A stretch of DNA of 64,000 nt from Paenibacillus assamensis DSM 18201 (GTDB taxonomy: Bacteria > Bacillota > Bacilli > Paenibacillales > Paenibacillaceae), in contig NZ_AULU01000011.1 of assembly GCF_000422445.1 (NCBI RefSeq), positions 1 through 64,000 on the forward strand, in the 5' to 3' direction. The notes beneath the pieces are model-generated. The model saw only the letters and a list, made by a program, of their open reading frames with translations, did not search any database and was not told where the DNA came from. A program made the translations under genes and the position numbers. This document shows positions 17,517-26,086 of the stretch, in pieces. How positions within the stretch are numbered: position 1 is the stretch's first letter; the number at the start of each line of letters is the position of its first letter.

Positions 17517-18524
17517 TTAAGCATTTGCCATGCCAAGCGCTGTTAGCAGCTGCTTAATAGTAACTTCTTGCTCTTCAAGGAACTTCGTGAAGTCAGTAGA
17601 GTTTTTGTACTCTGGAACCCAACCGTTAGCTTCAAGTTCTTTTTTCCATTCTTCTTTATCATTTAGAGCTTTGAATGCGTCATCCCAATATTTCAATTGA
17701 TCTTGACTTAGTTTCTTAGGACCGAACACACCGCGCCAAATGGTGAAGTCTGCGTCAATTCCTTTTTCTTTGAGTGTCGGGACGTCTTTTAAAATACCGC
17801 CAAGACGCTCGTTAGAAGTAACAGCTAGTACTTTAATCTTGCCTGCTTCAAGGAATTCACCTACAGAGGAAGCATCCGTAGCGATTACATCAGCATTTTC
17901 ACCAAGCAATGCTGTCATCGCTTCGCCGCCGCCATCATAAGAGACATATTTGACTGTCTTTGGATCAACTCCTGCTTTGTAAGCAGGAAGTACAGCGATC
18001 AAGTGATCCATCGAACCAGGAGCGGAGCCGCCAGCTACGGTTACTTTCGTAGGATCAGCTTTGATATCTGCAATTACTTCATTGATATCGTTATATTTAG
18101 AGTTTGCAGAAACGACAAGTGCGCCATAATCTGTTGTCAGCTGTGCAAGTGGTTGAACATCACGGAAGCCATATGGGCTCTTGCCTTCACTCTTCCAGTT
18201 GTTGATAAGAATAGGAGGTGAGTTGACGAATAGTTTGTGCATGTCATTCGCATCTTTGGAGACGTATTCGCCAAGGAATACAACGCCGCCGCCACCTGGC
18301 TTATTCTCTACGGTTAACGGGTTAGCTACGAGCTTCGTTTCTGTTAAAATCTTAGTAATGGAGCGTGCTGTTTTATCCCAGCCACCGCCAGCCCCTGAAG
18401 GTGCTACGACCGTAACAGCTTTGTCAGGATACTTCGCACTTTGTCCACCAGTGCTACAAGCGCTCAATGTCAACGCAGTGATTAAAGCTAGTAGAGCGAA
18501 TTGCCACGTAAATCGTTTTTTCAT
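17517..18524 (-). CDS. tctC: tricarboxylate-binding lipoprotein TctC (BUG family)
   Basis: This 335-residue binding protein has a lipobox at about residues 19-22 (LTLSAC), then YPDKAVTVVAPSGAGGGWDKTAR, the BUG-family N-terminal signature. VENKPGGGGVV, VAGGSAPGSMDHL and FTIWRGVFGPKKL follow. It binds a carboxylate outside the cell and delivers it to TctAB. ATG 18524 has GGGGGAT upstream. It is the first gene of the operon; a 13/14 match to the CcpA cre consensus lies just upstream of its ribosome site, and the divergent two-component system is the likely inducer. Confidence 0.93.
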   Translation of the reverse strand: MKKRFTWQFALLALITALTLSACSTGGQSAKYPDKAVTVVAPSGAGGGWDKTARSITKILTETKLVANPLTVENKPGGGGVVFLGEYVSKDANDMHKLFVNSPPILINNWKSEGKSPYGFRDVQPLAQLTTDYGALVVSANSKYNDINEVIADIKADPTKVTVAGGSAPGSMDHLIAVLPAYKAGVDPKTVKYVSYDGGGEAMTALLGENADVIATDASSVGEFLEAGKIKVLAVTSNERLGGILKDVPTLKEKGIDADFTIWRGVFGPKKLSQDQLKYWDDAFKALNDKEEWKKELEANGWVPEYKNSTDFTKFLEEQEVTIKQLLTALGMANA

Positions 18525-18546
18525 AAGTTCATCCCCCACAACATAA

Positions 18547-18560
18547 TGATAACGCTTACA
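18547..18560. promoter_or_regulatory. cre site (CcpA) upstream of tctC
   Basis: TGATAACGCTTACA matches the cre consensus TGWAANCGNTNWCA at 13 of 14 positions. It lies 23 bp upstream of the tctC start, a typical place for catabolite repression of carboxylate uptake. Confidence 0.7.
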
Positions 18561-18630
18561 ATGATAATATTACCAAACGATCTAATTTTGAGATAGTATC
18601 CGTTCATATTTAGCATTTCTGCATTTTAAA

Positions 18631-18686
18631 TTCATTTTGTTCATAAAGTTCACAAAGTTGTTGGTATTCACAAAACTTTCACAGAT
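18631..18686. promoter_or_regulatory. array of TTCAYAAA-like repeats, candidate response-regulator sites
   Basis: Five related nonamers begin at 18631 (TTCATTTTG), 18640 (TTCATAAAG), 18649 (TTCACAAAG), 18667 (TTCACAAAA) and 18678 (TTCACAGAT). Three are spaced 9 bp and the fourth 18 bp after the third. The array sits between tctC and the divergent sensor-kinase gene, where a CitB/DcuR-type regulator would bind. Confidence 0.5.
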
Positions 18687-18764
18687 GATATAGTAGAAAA
18701 AACTAGAAAATTGTCAGGTTGCATAACTAGGATTGCGAGCATAGTACATACATTTACTGTTTTC

Positions 18765-18778
18765 AGAAAGCGCTTACT
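18765..18778. promoter_or_regulatory. second cre-like site near the sensor-kinase promoter
   Basis: AGAAAGCGCTTACT matches the cre consensus except at its two outermost positions and has the palindromic core AAGCGCTT. It lies about 93 bp upstream of the histidine-kinase gene. Confidence 0.45.
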
Positions 18779-18870
18779 ATATATGCTGTGGTCAATTGAT
18801 GTTACTGTTCTACCGCGATAGATCATAGATAGAGAAAATCAACGCCTAGGTTTGATTAGGAGGAGAGTCC

Positions 18871-20496
18871 ATGAGGCTGCAGACAAAGTTAATGCTTCTT
18901 ATTTGTACCTTATTATCTATTGTTATTATCGGACTATCTTGGACGTTCCAAGCTATGTGGATGTCAACGATGAAGACGCAAGCAGGTGAAGAGGCGCTCC
19001 GATTGGCCAAAGTGATTGCGAATATGGATCAGGTAAAACAGGCATTTCAGAAGGACAACCCAACCGCTGTTATATTGCCTCTAGTAGAGCAAATTCGGCT
19101 GCAGACGGAAGCAGAGTTTATTGTCGTTGGTGATGAAAATGGAATACGCATAGCTCATCCAGTACCTGATCGTATTGGTAAGCCAATGGTTGGTGGTGAC
19201 AATGACGCTGTTTTTCGTGGGGAAGCTATCGTATCTGAGGCTGTAGGCAGCCTTGGAGCTTCATTGAGAGGGAAGGCGCCGATATTCGATGATAATAACC
19301 GCATTATTGGCGTTGTTTCTGTCGGGTTTTTGAAAAAGGATATTAGAGAAGCAGTTCTTCCTTATCAACTAGCGATTTCTGGGTTGGCGGCACTTGCTAT
19401 ATTGCTTGGTGTGGGCGGCGCAGTGATTATAACGAAAAATGTGAAAAAATCGATTCATGGCTTGGAGCCCGTAGAGATCGGACGGCTGTATCAAGAGAAA
19501 AAAACACTGCTTGAATCGATTCGTGAAGGTATTATAGCTATTAATGAAAAAGGGTATATTACGACGATGAATCCAGCGGCTTTTGAACTAATGGGATTGC
19601 AGCCGCAGGATATGACAGGTATATCGATCACGAGCCTATTTCCACAGACGACATTAATAGATGTGATTGAATCGAGAAGCTCTCAGTATGATGTGGAGTT
19701 CACAATAGGAGACCGGAGATTGGTAGCGAGCCGTGTGCCTATTTTTAATAGCCGCAATCAAGTCATTGGAGCAGTTTCGAGCTTCCGAAACAAATCAGAT
19801 ATGTTTATGCTAACAGAGCAGCTGTCGCAGCTTCGCAATTACGCAGACGGATTGCGTTCACAGACACATGAATTTTCAAATAAGCTTCATTTAATTGCTG
19901 GTCTCATTCAATTAGAATCTTATTCAGAAGCACTGGATTTGATTGCAAAAGAATCGAATATGCACCAGAACTTCATGCATTTTATGATGAAAGAAATTCC
20001 GGATCCGATCGTGGCGGGCCTTCTTATTGGTAAGTTCAATCGCGCGCATGAGGTGAATGTCGAGCTGCAAGTGGATGCTGCTAGCAGTTTTCAAAACGTT
20101 CCAGAGCATGTCGATCGCAATAAGCTGGTTACCATAATCGGAAACTTAATAGATAATGCATTGGAAGCTGTTCATCAAATGGAACATGAGCGGCTAATCC
20201 GAATATTTCTGTCAGACACGGGGAATGAATTGATGATTGAAGTTGAGGATTCTGGTGTTGGAATCCCTGCTGAATATGGAAATAATATTTTCAATCTTGG
20301 GTTTACGACTAAAGTTGGTGAGCATCGTGGTTTTGGCCTAAGTCTAGTCAAACAGGCTGTAGAACAATTGGGTGGTATGATTCACTATCATGCTCGTGAA
20401 GAAGGCTCGGGAGCAGTATTTGTTGTTATCATTCCGAAGAAAAGCTCAGTGGGGGAAAGCGAGGGGGAGCACGATGATTCGAGTACTTATCGTTGA
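18871..20496 (+). CDS. sensor histidine kinase, CitA/DcuS/MalK family
   Basis: This 541-residue membrane kinase has transmembrane segments at about 5-27 and 167-190, bracketing an extracytoplasmic PAS-like sensor (about 30-165) with DENGIRIAHPVPDRIGKPMVGG, typical of CitA/DcuS. A cytosolic PAS follows (about 215-320). The phospho-acceptor region is QTHEFSNKLHLIAGLIQLE (His333). The ATPase motifs are NLIDNALEAV, EDSGVGIP and GFGLSLVKQ. Such kinases sense citrate, malate or fumarate. ATG 18871 has AGGAGGAGAG upstream. The regulator gene overlaps its end, and the tct-malic enzyme operon is divergent, so it probably senses the transported carboxylate. Confidence 0.92.
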   Translation: MRLQTKLMLLICTLLSIVIIGLSWTFQAMWMSTMKTQAGEEALRLAKVIANMDQVKQAFQKDNPTAVILPLVEQIRLQTEAEFIVVGDENGIRIAHPVPDRIGKPMVGGDNDAVFRGEAIVSEAVGSLGASLRGKAPIFDDNNRIIGVVSVGFLKKDIREAVLPYQLAISGLAALAILLGVGGAVIITKNVKKSIHGLEPVEIGRLYQEKKTLLESIREGIIAINEKGYITTMNPAAFELMGLQPQDMTGISITSLFPQTTLIDVIESRSSQYDVEFTIGDRRLVASRVPIFNSRNQVIGAVSSFRNKSDMFMLTEQLSQLRNYADGLRSQTHEFSNKLHLIAGLIQLESYSEALDLIAKESNMHQNFMHFMMKEIPDPIVAGLLIGKFNRAHEVNVELQVDAASSFQNVPEHVDRNKLVTIIGNLIDNALEAVHQMEHERLIRIFLSDTGNELMIEVEDSGVGIPAEYGNNIFNLGFTTKVGEHRGFGLSLVKQAVEQLGGMIHYHAREEGSGAVFVVIIPKKSSVGESEGEHDDSSTYR

Positions 20497-21157
20497 AGAT
20501 GATGTGCGCATTGCAGAAATCAATCGCCGACTAGTAGAGAAGGTACCTGACTACAGCGTAGTTGGAATCGCCACAGACGAAGTACAGGCAAAGGAACAGC
20601 TTCATATTTTAGATCCAGACCTTGTGCTGCTTGATATTTTCTTTCCCGATATGAACGGTTTAGAACTGCTTCGATTTATGAAACAGAACTATCCGTACGT
20701 CGATGTCATCATGATAACAGCGGCCAAAGATTTGAAGTCGATAAGAGAAGCCATTCAAAGTGGGGTGTTCGACTTTATTATCAAACCCGTTATTTACGAT
20801 CGGATGTTAGAAACGTTAGAGAAATATAAACATTTTCATCATGAGATGGAGCAGCTTAGTTCCCAAATGACAGCGGTGAGCCAACAGCAAGTGGATGCAT
20901 TATTACGAGGACGCTCTGAGAAAATGAAGGAGCCGTACTACCCGAAAGGCATTGATAAATTAACACTGGATAAAATTATGGAACATTTGCAATACGCAGG
21001 GCAAGGCATATCGGCGGATAAGCTGGGAAGAATGGTAGGTATAAGCCGCTCGACTGCTCGTCGTTATTTGGAATATCTGGTTACCCAAGGCTCACTTCGA
21101 GCAGATGTGGTATATGGGACAGTAGGGCGACCCGAACGGGTGTATCATGTGATGTAA
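20474..21157 (+). CDS. response regulator, CitB/DcuR/MalR family
   Basis: This 227-residue regulator has a receiver domain with DD at 9-10, the phospho-acceptor Asp54 in LLDIFFPDMNG, Thr in MITAAKD and Lys in FIIKPV. A C-terminal CitB-type helix-turn-helix follows, about residues 165-215 (GISADKLGRMVGISRSTARRYLEYL). It should activate carboxylate-uptake genes when phosphorylated by the overlapping kinase gene. ATG 20474 has GAGGGGGAG 5 bp upstream and lies 23 bp inside the kinase gene, which indicates translational coupling. The repeat array at 18631-18686 is its likely target. Confidence 0.93.
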   Translation: MIRVLIVEDDVRIAEINRRLVEKVPDYSVVGIATDEVQAKEQLHILDPDLVLLDIFFPDMNGLELLRFMKQNYPYVDVIMITAAKDLKSIREAIQSGVFDFIIKPVIYDRMLETLEKYKHFHHEMEQLSSQMTAVSQQQVDALLRGRSEKMKEPYYPKGIDKLTLDKIMEHLQYAGQGISADKLGRMVGISRSTARRYLEYLVTQGSLRADVVYGTVGRPERVYHVM

Positions 21158-21178
21158 ACATAATTCCAGCATAGTCAA

Positions 21179-21205
21179 AGAGAGGTAATGCAGCAGTGCC
21201 TCTCT
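21179..21205 (+). terminator. terminator-like hairpin after the two-component genes
   Basis: AGAGAGG and CCTCTCT form a 7-bp stem with a 13-nt loop, 22 bp after the stop, followed by AATTGTGTTT. Confidence 0.5.
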
Positions 21206-21336
21206 AATTGTGTTTCCAATATGTGAAACAATGCTCATACTTAGAATAAGTTATGGAAAAAGCTATGCAGTTCATATAAAATAAATAAGGAATTGTTCTA
21301 GTAAATATTGCCGACAGAACTAAAGGAGCTGGCAAC

Positions 21337-21717
21337 ATGTTAAACCGTTACATAAAGATAGGCAGTATTGCTGCTGCCCTCGCAGTTGGTCTGGGTGCGT
21401 TTGGTGCTCATGTGATGAAAGACATGCTTACACCTGAACGATTAGCGACCTATGAAACAGCTGTGCAATATCATATTTTTCATGCGCTTGCTCTTCTCAT
21501 TATTGCTTTGCTTAGTGAGCGGCTGCCTGAAAGCAACAGAACCAAGGTGCTCTGGTCAGCACGGTTGATAACACTGGGCATCGTAATCTTCTCAGGGAGC
21601 CTATATGTATTGTGCTTCACTGGTATAAAAGTGCTGGGAGCTATTACTCCGATTGGCGGGATCGCATTAATTGCTGGGTGGCTCATGCTTGCTCTAGCTG
21701 CGAGACGTTCTTCATAG
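21337..21717 (+). CDS. YwdK-like DUF423 membrane protein
   Basis: This 126-residue protein has four hydrophobic segments. The family signature is [35 protein letters not shown] at residues ~20-55, followed by the C-terminal [22 protein letters not shown]423/YwdK proteins are small inner-membrane proteins of unknown function. ATG 21337 is preceded by AAAGGAG. It ends 28 bp before the GGDEF-EAL gene and may share its transcript. Confidence 0.9.
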   Translation: MLNRYIKIGSIAAALAVGLGAFGAHVMKDMLTPERLATYETAVQYHIFHALALLIIALLSERLPESNRTKVLWSARLITLGIVIFSGSLYVLCFTGIKVLGAITPIGGIALIAGWLMLALAARRSS

Positions 21718-21745
21718 ATACGTACATGGGGCCGGAGAGGACGAG

Positions 21746-23728
21746 ATGAGAGTGATATCCAGGGATGGACAACATCGAGAGCAAACGCAACGGAGTGCGA
21801 CTCTTGCTAACATGATTCGATGGGTAGTTGGTATAAACGCTGCCATTTTTATTTTATGTACAGCGATTTGGTTCATTTCTAATGATGCAATGCGTTATGT
21901 ACTAAGTGTACTGATGCTGGCTCAGTTGGTTAATGTTTATATAGTTAGTCGCTACTTCCGTGCCCAGCTTGTAGAGCCGTATTCGCTCGCGTCAATGGAT
22001 GTTGGCAACAAGATCACGTTCGGCGACCCAACTACTTCTGAAGCGAATAATCGCTGGAATTCTATATACGAAAATATGCCGTTACCTGCGTTATACATGT
22101 CCGAGAAAGGACAGATTGTGGCTACTAATCGAGCCTTCCGAGATATGATAGGCGTTAACGAGCATCAACCTTTGACTGATGAAGGTATTATTGATCCGGC
22201 TCATTTGCCTTGTTTTCAGGTGAAGATGCGGCAAGTGCTAATGGATAAGCAGAATGTCACGATTGAGGTTAAAGGATTGCATTACGAAGGTTATCCTCAA
22301 GATTGGCTTGTTCACATCCACCAGCCGCTTCATTTTTCACAGGAGCAAGAGGCAGGTTGTATCATTTATATTCAAGATCATCATGCGAAAAGGCATATGA
22401 CAGAAGAGATTCACTATATGTCATACTATGATGATATGACAGGTCTTCCGAATCGTAGGAAGCTTATGCAGCATATTAATGATTTGTTGCGAATGGCGAA
22501 GGAGAAGGAAGAGCCGATTTACATCTCAGTGCTCTATATGGATATCGATCGATTCAAACGAATTAACGATACTTTTGGCCCAGACTTTGGGGATATGCTG
22601 CTGATGCAAATTGCTGAGCGATTGCTGCGCAAAATGAATCCACATGATGTATTGGCAAGAATGGAAGGTGACGAGTTTGCTTGTGTACTGACTTCGATCC
22701 ATTCGGATCAACATGTGGCTGAGCAAGCGCGACAATTACTTCATATGATGGATGAACCATTTTTGTTAAGAGATATTCCTGTTCACGTTGCAATGAGTAT
22801 TGGTGTGACGATCTGCAATGAGGAAGGCGGTCGAATCCATCAAGACGATGCGGCTTCTCTAGTAAAGAAAGCTGTCTCTGCCATGTCTAAGGTTAAGGAA
22901 CAGGGGAAAAATAGCTATTTGTTCTACACGCCTGAAATGAATGTGGTTACGCTTGAGGGGCTGACATTGGAGCATGAAATGCGCAACGCGCTGCTGAACA
23001 ATGAGTATGAGCTTTATTATCAGCCGCAAGTTGAGATGAACACAGAACGAATTGTCGGTATGGAAGCACTTATTCGTTGGAATCATCCGCACAAAGGCAG
23101 GATACCTCCTAGTGAGTTTATCCCACTAGCAGAAGAGAGTGGCTTCATCGTTACATTGGGTGAGTGGGTATTGGAACAGGCATGCTTCCAAAATAAGAGA
23201 TGGCAAGACGCAGGTCTGCCACCAATACCGGTATCGGTGAATTTATCCGTTCGCCAATTTGAGCAGAAGAACTTAATGGAAGTGGTTCAGGAGGTATTGC
23301 GACGAACAGGACTTCCCCCACAATATTTAGAGCTGGAGATTACGGAAACGATGACATTGGACGTGGATCGTGCCTCCAAAGTATTGTCTCAGTTGAAGCA
23401 AATGGGTGTTTCCATAAGCATAGATGATTTCGGAACTGGATACAGCTCGCTTCATTATCTCAAAAATTTTCCAATCCATCGCCTTAAGATTGATCGTTCC
23501 TTTGTGCGTGATTTGGAACATGATCCCAATGATGCTGCGATTGTATCTGCCATTATCGCGCTGGGTCACACTATGAATATCCATGTCATTGCAGAGGGTG
23601 TGGAGAATACAGGACAGCTTCAATTTTTGCAAGCGCATGCTTGTGATGAAATCCAAGGCTATTACTTTAGTCCCCCGATACCCGGACCAGAAATTGAAGT
23701 CATGCTGCAAGATCAACTGGCTTCATAA
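21746..23728 (+). CDS. membrane PAS-GGDEF-EAL cyclic-di-GMP enzyme
   Basis: This 660-residue protein has two membrane helices (about 28-46 and 50-68), a PAS domain (about 105-220), a GGDEF domain (about 225-395) and an EAL domain (about 405-655). The GGDEF signature reads EGDEF (residues 307-311), with the first Gly changed. The EAL domain keeps the E440-A-L motif, [28 protein letters not shown] and AEGVE, as in active phosphodiesterases. The net activity is therefore probably cyclic-di-GMP hydrolysis, with the GGDEF part active or a GTP sensor. ATG 21746 has GGAGAGG upstream. A strong terminator follows. Confidence 0.92.
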   Translation: MRVISRDGQHREQTQRSATLANMIRWVVGINAAIFILCTAIWFISNDAMRYVLSVLMLAQLVNVYIVSRYFRAQLVEPYSLASMDVGNKITFGDPTTSEANNRWNSIYENMPLPALYMSEKGQIVATNRAFRDMIGVNEHQPLTDEGIIDPAHLPCFQVKMRQVLMDKQNVTIEVKGLHYEGYPQDWLVHIHQPLHFSQEQEAGCIIYIQDHHAKRHMTEEIHYMSYYDDMTGLPNRRKLMQHINDLLRMAKEKEEPIYISVLYMDIDRFKRINDTFGPDFGDMLLMQIAERLLRKMNPHDVLARMEGDEFACVLTSIHSDQHVAEQARQLLHMMDEPFLLRDIPVHVAMSIGVTICNEEGGRIHQDDAASLVKKAVSAMSKVKEQGKNSYLFYTPEMNVVTLEGLTLEHEMRNALLNNEYELYYQPQVEMNTERIVGMEALIRWNHPHKGRIPPSEFIPLAEESGFIVTLGEWVLEQACFQNKRWQDAGLPPIPVSVNLSVRQFEQKNLMEVVQEVLRRTGLPPQYLELEITETMTLDVDRASKVLSQLKQMGVSISIDDFGTGYSSLHYLKNFPIHRLKIDRSFVRDLEHDPNDAAIVSAIIALGHTMNIHVIAEGVENTGQLQFLQAHACDEIQGYYFSPPIPGPEIEVMLQDQLAS

Positions 23729-23740
23729 GGCCGAGTAAAC

Positions 23741-23776
23741 AAAAAGCCGTCTTCCTTATACAGGAGGCGGCTTTTT
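23741..23776. terminator. bidirectional rho-independent terminator
   Basis: AAAAAGCCG and CGGCTTTTT form the base of a stem continued by TCTTCCT / AGGAGG. The A-run and T-run flanks make it work in both directions between convergent genes. Confidence 0.88.
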
Positions 23777-23789
23777 AGCTATCATTCAG

Positions 23790-24359
23790 CTATATTATCA
23801 TTTCTTCGATTTCATTTATGTAGTAAGCATACACTTGCTTCTCGTCTACGTGGTAAACGTTCATTAATTGCGAATCAGGATCAAAATTCAAAATTCTACA
23901 GGGGATGCTGAGCTTTACGCCATGGCCTTTGTTAATATGCAAGCGAATAAGTCGCTGCTTCTTAATATGATCATTAATTTGTTCCATTAAGCTAGGTGGT
24001 GATTGAAGTGCTTGCTGTTGCGGTGCTGCCTGTTCCGTTGGTGACGATGATAAATTGTTATTACCTTCAATACGTTGCTTCTCTAAAACGTTAGAATGTG
24101 GGGTTGGATTGAACAACTTCTGCCCAGTGCTGCTGCTTCCAAACGGGGTAGCTGCAAGGTTATGCTGTTGCATCAACTCCATCATGTCTAGTAGTGAGCC
24201 GAGTTCTGCACCCGATTGGATCTTCATATCCAATACGTCAGCATCACGGTTCAGCAAGTGGAGAAGTTTCTCCATAGCGGCAGCGTTAGAAGGTCCCTGT
24301 ATTAAGATGTCGATTGAAAATTTGTAAACCGAATGTTGTGCCTTCTTCAACTGAGTCAT
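23790..24359 (-). CDS. unrecognised protein with a beta-rich C-terminal domain
   Basis: This 189-residue protein starts at ATG 24359 with AAGGAG upstream. The N-terminal part (about 1-70) is predicted alpha/beta (SVYKFSIDILIQGPSNAAAMEKLLHLLNRD). A Gln/Ser/Pro-rich linker (about 70-125) follows. The C-terminal 60 residues show short beta strands (RLIRLHINKG, KLSIPCRILNFDPD, NVYHVDEKQVYAYYINEIEEM). The strand pattern ending in VYAYYINEI loosely recalls small Sm-like or YolD-like beta barrels; this is inference from pattern only. There is no membrane segment. It stands alone between a bidirectional terminator and yunC. I cannot assign a function. Confidence 0.7.
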   Translation of the reverse strand: MTQLKKAQHSVYKFSIDILIQGPSNAAAMEKLLHLLNRDADVLDMKIQSGAELGSLLDMMELMQQHNLAATPFGSSSTGQKLFNPTPHSNVLEKQRIEGNNNLSSSPTEQAAPQQQALQSPPSLMEQINDHIKKQRLIRLHINKGHGVKLSIPCRILNFDPDSQLMNVYHVDEKQVYAYYINEIEEMII

Positions 24360-24555
24360 TGTTCCTAGTTCTCCTTACAGTGGTGAGTAGCTTGATCGAT
24401 CTTATTATATTATGGTTTTTGTTTAAAAAATAGTGTTTTTCATAAAATCAATTGAGGCGAACACCTTCCTCTTCAACATATATAGGGTTTCTGCATATGT
24501 TGTGATGACCGTATAAATGCTGCTGGATAGCGGTGTAAAAGGAGGTTGCTGACCC

Positions 24556-24858
24556 GTGGTTCATATTGTGCCGATAACAGAGCAGGGCAAGACATTTATC
24601 GGAATAGAAGTGCTGCTGCCTAAAACGACATTGTTAGTTATAACGTCAGAACGCGGATATATTATGTGCGGAGCACTCGATGTAGGTTTGCTTAATGAGA
24701 AGTTAAAGGACCGCCGTATATTAGCTGGGCGTGCAGTAGGTGTAAAGACACTAGAACAGCTCTGGGAGGCCCCGTTGGAGTCGATAACAGATGAAGCTGC
24801 CAGTATAGGAGTAAAGGTAGGAATGACAGGTAAAGATGCCATGCTCATTATATCTTAG
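24556..24858 (+). CDS. yunC: YunC-like DUF1805 protein
   Basis: This 100-residue protein matches the DUF1805/YunC family end to end. It has IEVLLPKTTLLVITSERGYIMCGALDVGLLNEKLKDR, then AGRAVGVKTLEQLWEAPLESI and GVKVGMTGKDAML. The role is not established. It starts at GTG 24556; AAAGGAGG lies about 9 bp upstream and no ATG fits. It is small, soluble and monocistronic, facing the end of mtnA. Confidence 0.9.
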   Translation: MVHIVPITEQGKTFIGIEVLLPKTTLLVITSERGYIMCGALDVGLLNEKLKDRRILAGRAVGVKTLEQLWEAPLESITDEAASIGVKVGMTGKDAMLIIS

Positions 24859-24889
24859 GTTTTACGATATCGGTTGAAGAAGTATAGAT

Positions 24890-24923
24890 AAAAAAAGAGC
24901 GGGCCACATGGATTAGTCCGCTC
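24890..24923 (-). terminator. rho-independent terminator of the mtnK-mtnA operon
   Basis: On the minus strand GAGCGGACT and GCCCGCTC form a 6-8 bp stem followed by TTTTTTT. It lies about 35 bp after the mtnA stop. Confidence 0.8.
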
Positions 24924-24958
24924 ATCTCTTCTCTAAGTTACTACTATTGTAACCGCTT

Positions 24959-26086
24959 CTATTCGAAAATCTCTTTTAAGGTAATGTGATAGGGTGCTTT
25001 AACAATTCCTCGCTCTGTAATAATTGCTGTAACGAGCTCGTTTGGCGTAACGTCAAAGGCAGGATTGAACACTTGAATGTGTTCAGGAGCGGTTCGTTTC
25101 CCGAACGCTTCTGTAATTTCTTTTTCATGTCGTTCTTCAATAGGAATAAGGTCCCCTGAAGGTGTGTCCAAATCAATCGTTGATATAGGACAAGCGACAT
25201 AGAAAGGAATGTTATGAGCTTTGGCTAATACAGCTAGGCCATATGTCCCTATTTTGTTGGCCACATCTCCATTGGCAGCAACTCGATCCGTCCCGACGAT
25301 AACGGCCTGAACCCAGCCTTTTCGCATAACCATAGCAGCCATATTGTCACAAATTAATGTGACATCAACACCTGCTTGCTGCAATTCAAATGCTGTTAAT
25401 CTTGCGCCTTGAAGGACAGGCCTTGTCTCATCAGCAAACACTTTCAGTGAAATGCCGCGTTCTTTTGCTAAGTAAATAGGTGCAAGTGCAGTCCCGTATT
25501 TGGCAGTAGCCAATCCACCTGCATTGCAGTGCGTAAGAATACCCATGCCATCGCTAAACAAAGTAAGAGCATGCTCGCCAATCTGTTTGCATATCTCTTC
25601 ATCTTCTTTGTGAATGGTGATAGCTTCTTGCAGCAATTGTTCAGTAAGCTGTTCAAGTGCAATTTCTGTATTTGTTAATTCATGAGCACGAGCAGTCATG
25701 CGATCAAGGGCCCAGAACAAGTTAACAGCAGTGGGACGGGAAGTTGCTAAATATGCAGCGTGCTGCTCCACTTGGCGCAGCCATTCCTCAACGTGATCAA
25801 TTTGATCGTTGCGAATCCCAAGTATGACGCCATATGCGGCAGTAATCCCGATAGCAGGTGCTCCACGGACGACCATATCATAGATCGCTTGCCATACTTC
25901 TTGCACATCAGTGAGACGAAGGAAGTTAATCTCGTTCGGCAATGCTCTTTGGTCGAGAAGCTCAAGCACATTGTCTTCGGACCAGCGGACGGATTGCAAC
26001 TGCTCCCCAGTAATATGTCCTGGTCTCTCACTTGATGATACATTTAATTGCTCCTGTGACACAGATATGCTGGTTGGGTTCGTCAT
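24959..26086 (-). CDS. mtnA: methylthioribose-1-phosphate isomerase MtnA
   Basis: This 375-residue enzyme of methionine salvage converts 5-methylthioribose-1-phosphate to the ribulose form. It has the family motifs [14 protein letters not shown] near residue 75, [19 protein letters not shown] with the catalytic Cys, and [24 protein letters not shown] with the catalytic Asp. The N-terminal ~25 residues are an unusual Ser/Thr/Gln-rich extension. ATG 26086 has AAAGGAG upstream and overlaps the mtnK stop by 4 bp (ATGA). The pair recycles the methylthioadenosine-derived sugar in the cytosol. No other mtn genes are nearby. Confidence 0.95.
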   Translation of the reverse strand: MTNPTSISVSQEQLNVSSSERPGHITGEQLQSVRWSEDNVLELLDQRALPNEINFLRLTDVQEVWQAIYDMVVRGAPAIGITAAYGVILGIRNDQIDHVEEWLRQVEQHAAYLATSRPTAVNLFWALDRMTARAHELTNTEIALEQLTEQLLQEAITIHKEDEEICKQIGEHALTLFSDGMGILTHCNAGGLATAKYGTALAPIYLAKERGISLKVFADETRPVLQGARLTAFELQQAGVDVTLICDNMAAMVMRKGWVQAVIVGTDRVAANGDVANKIGTYGLAVLAKAHNIPFYVACPISTIDLDTPSGDLIPIEERHEKEITEAFGKRTAPEHIQVFNPAFDVTPNELVTAIITERGIVKAPYHITLKEIFE

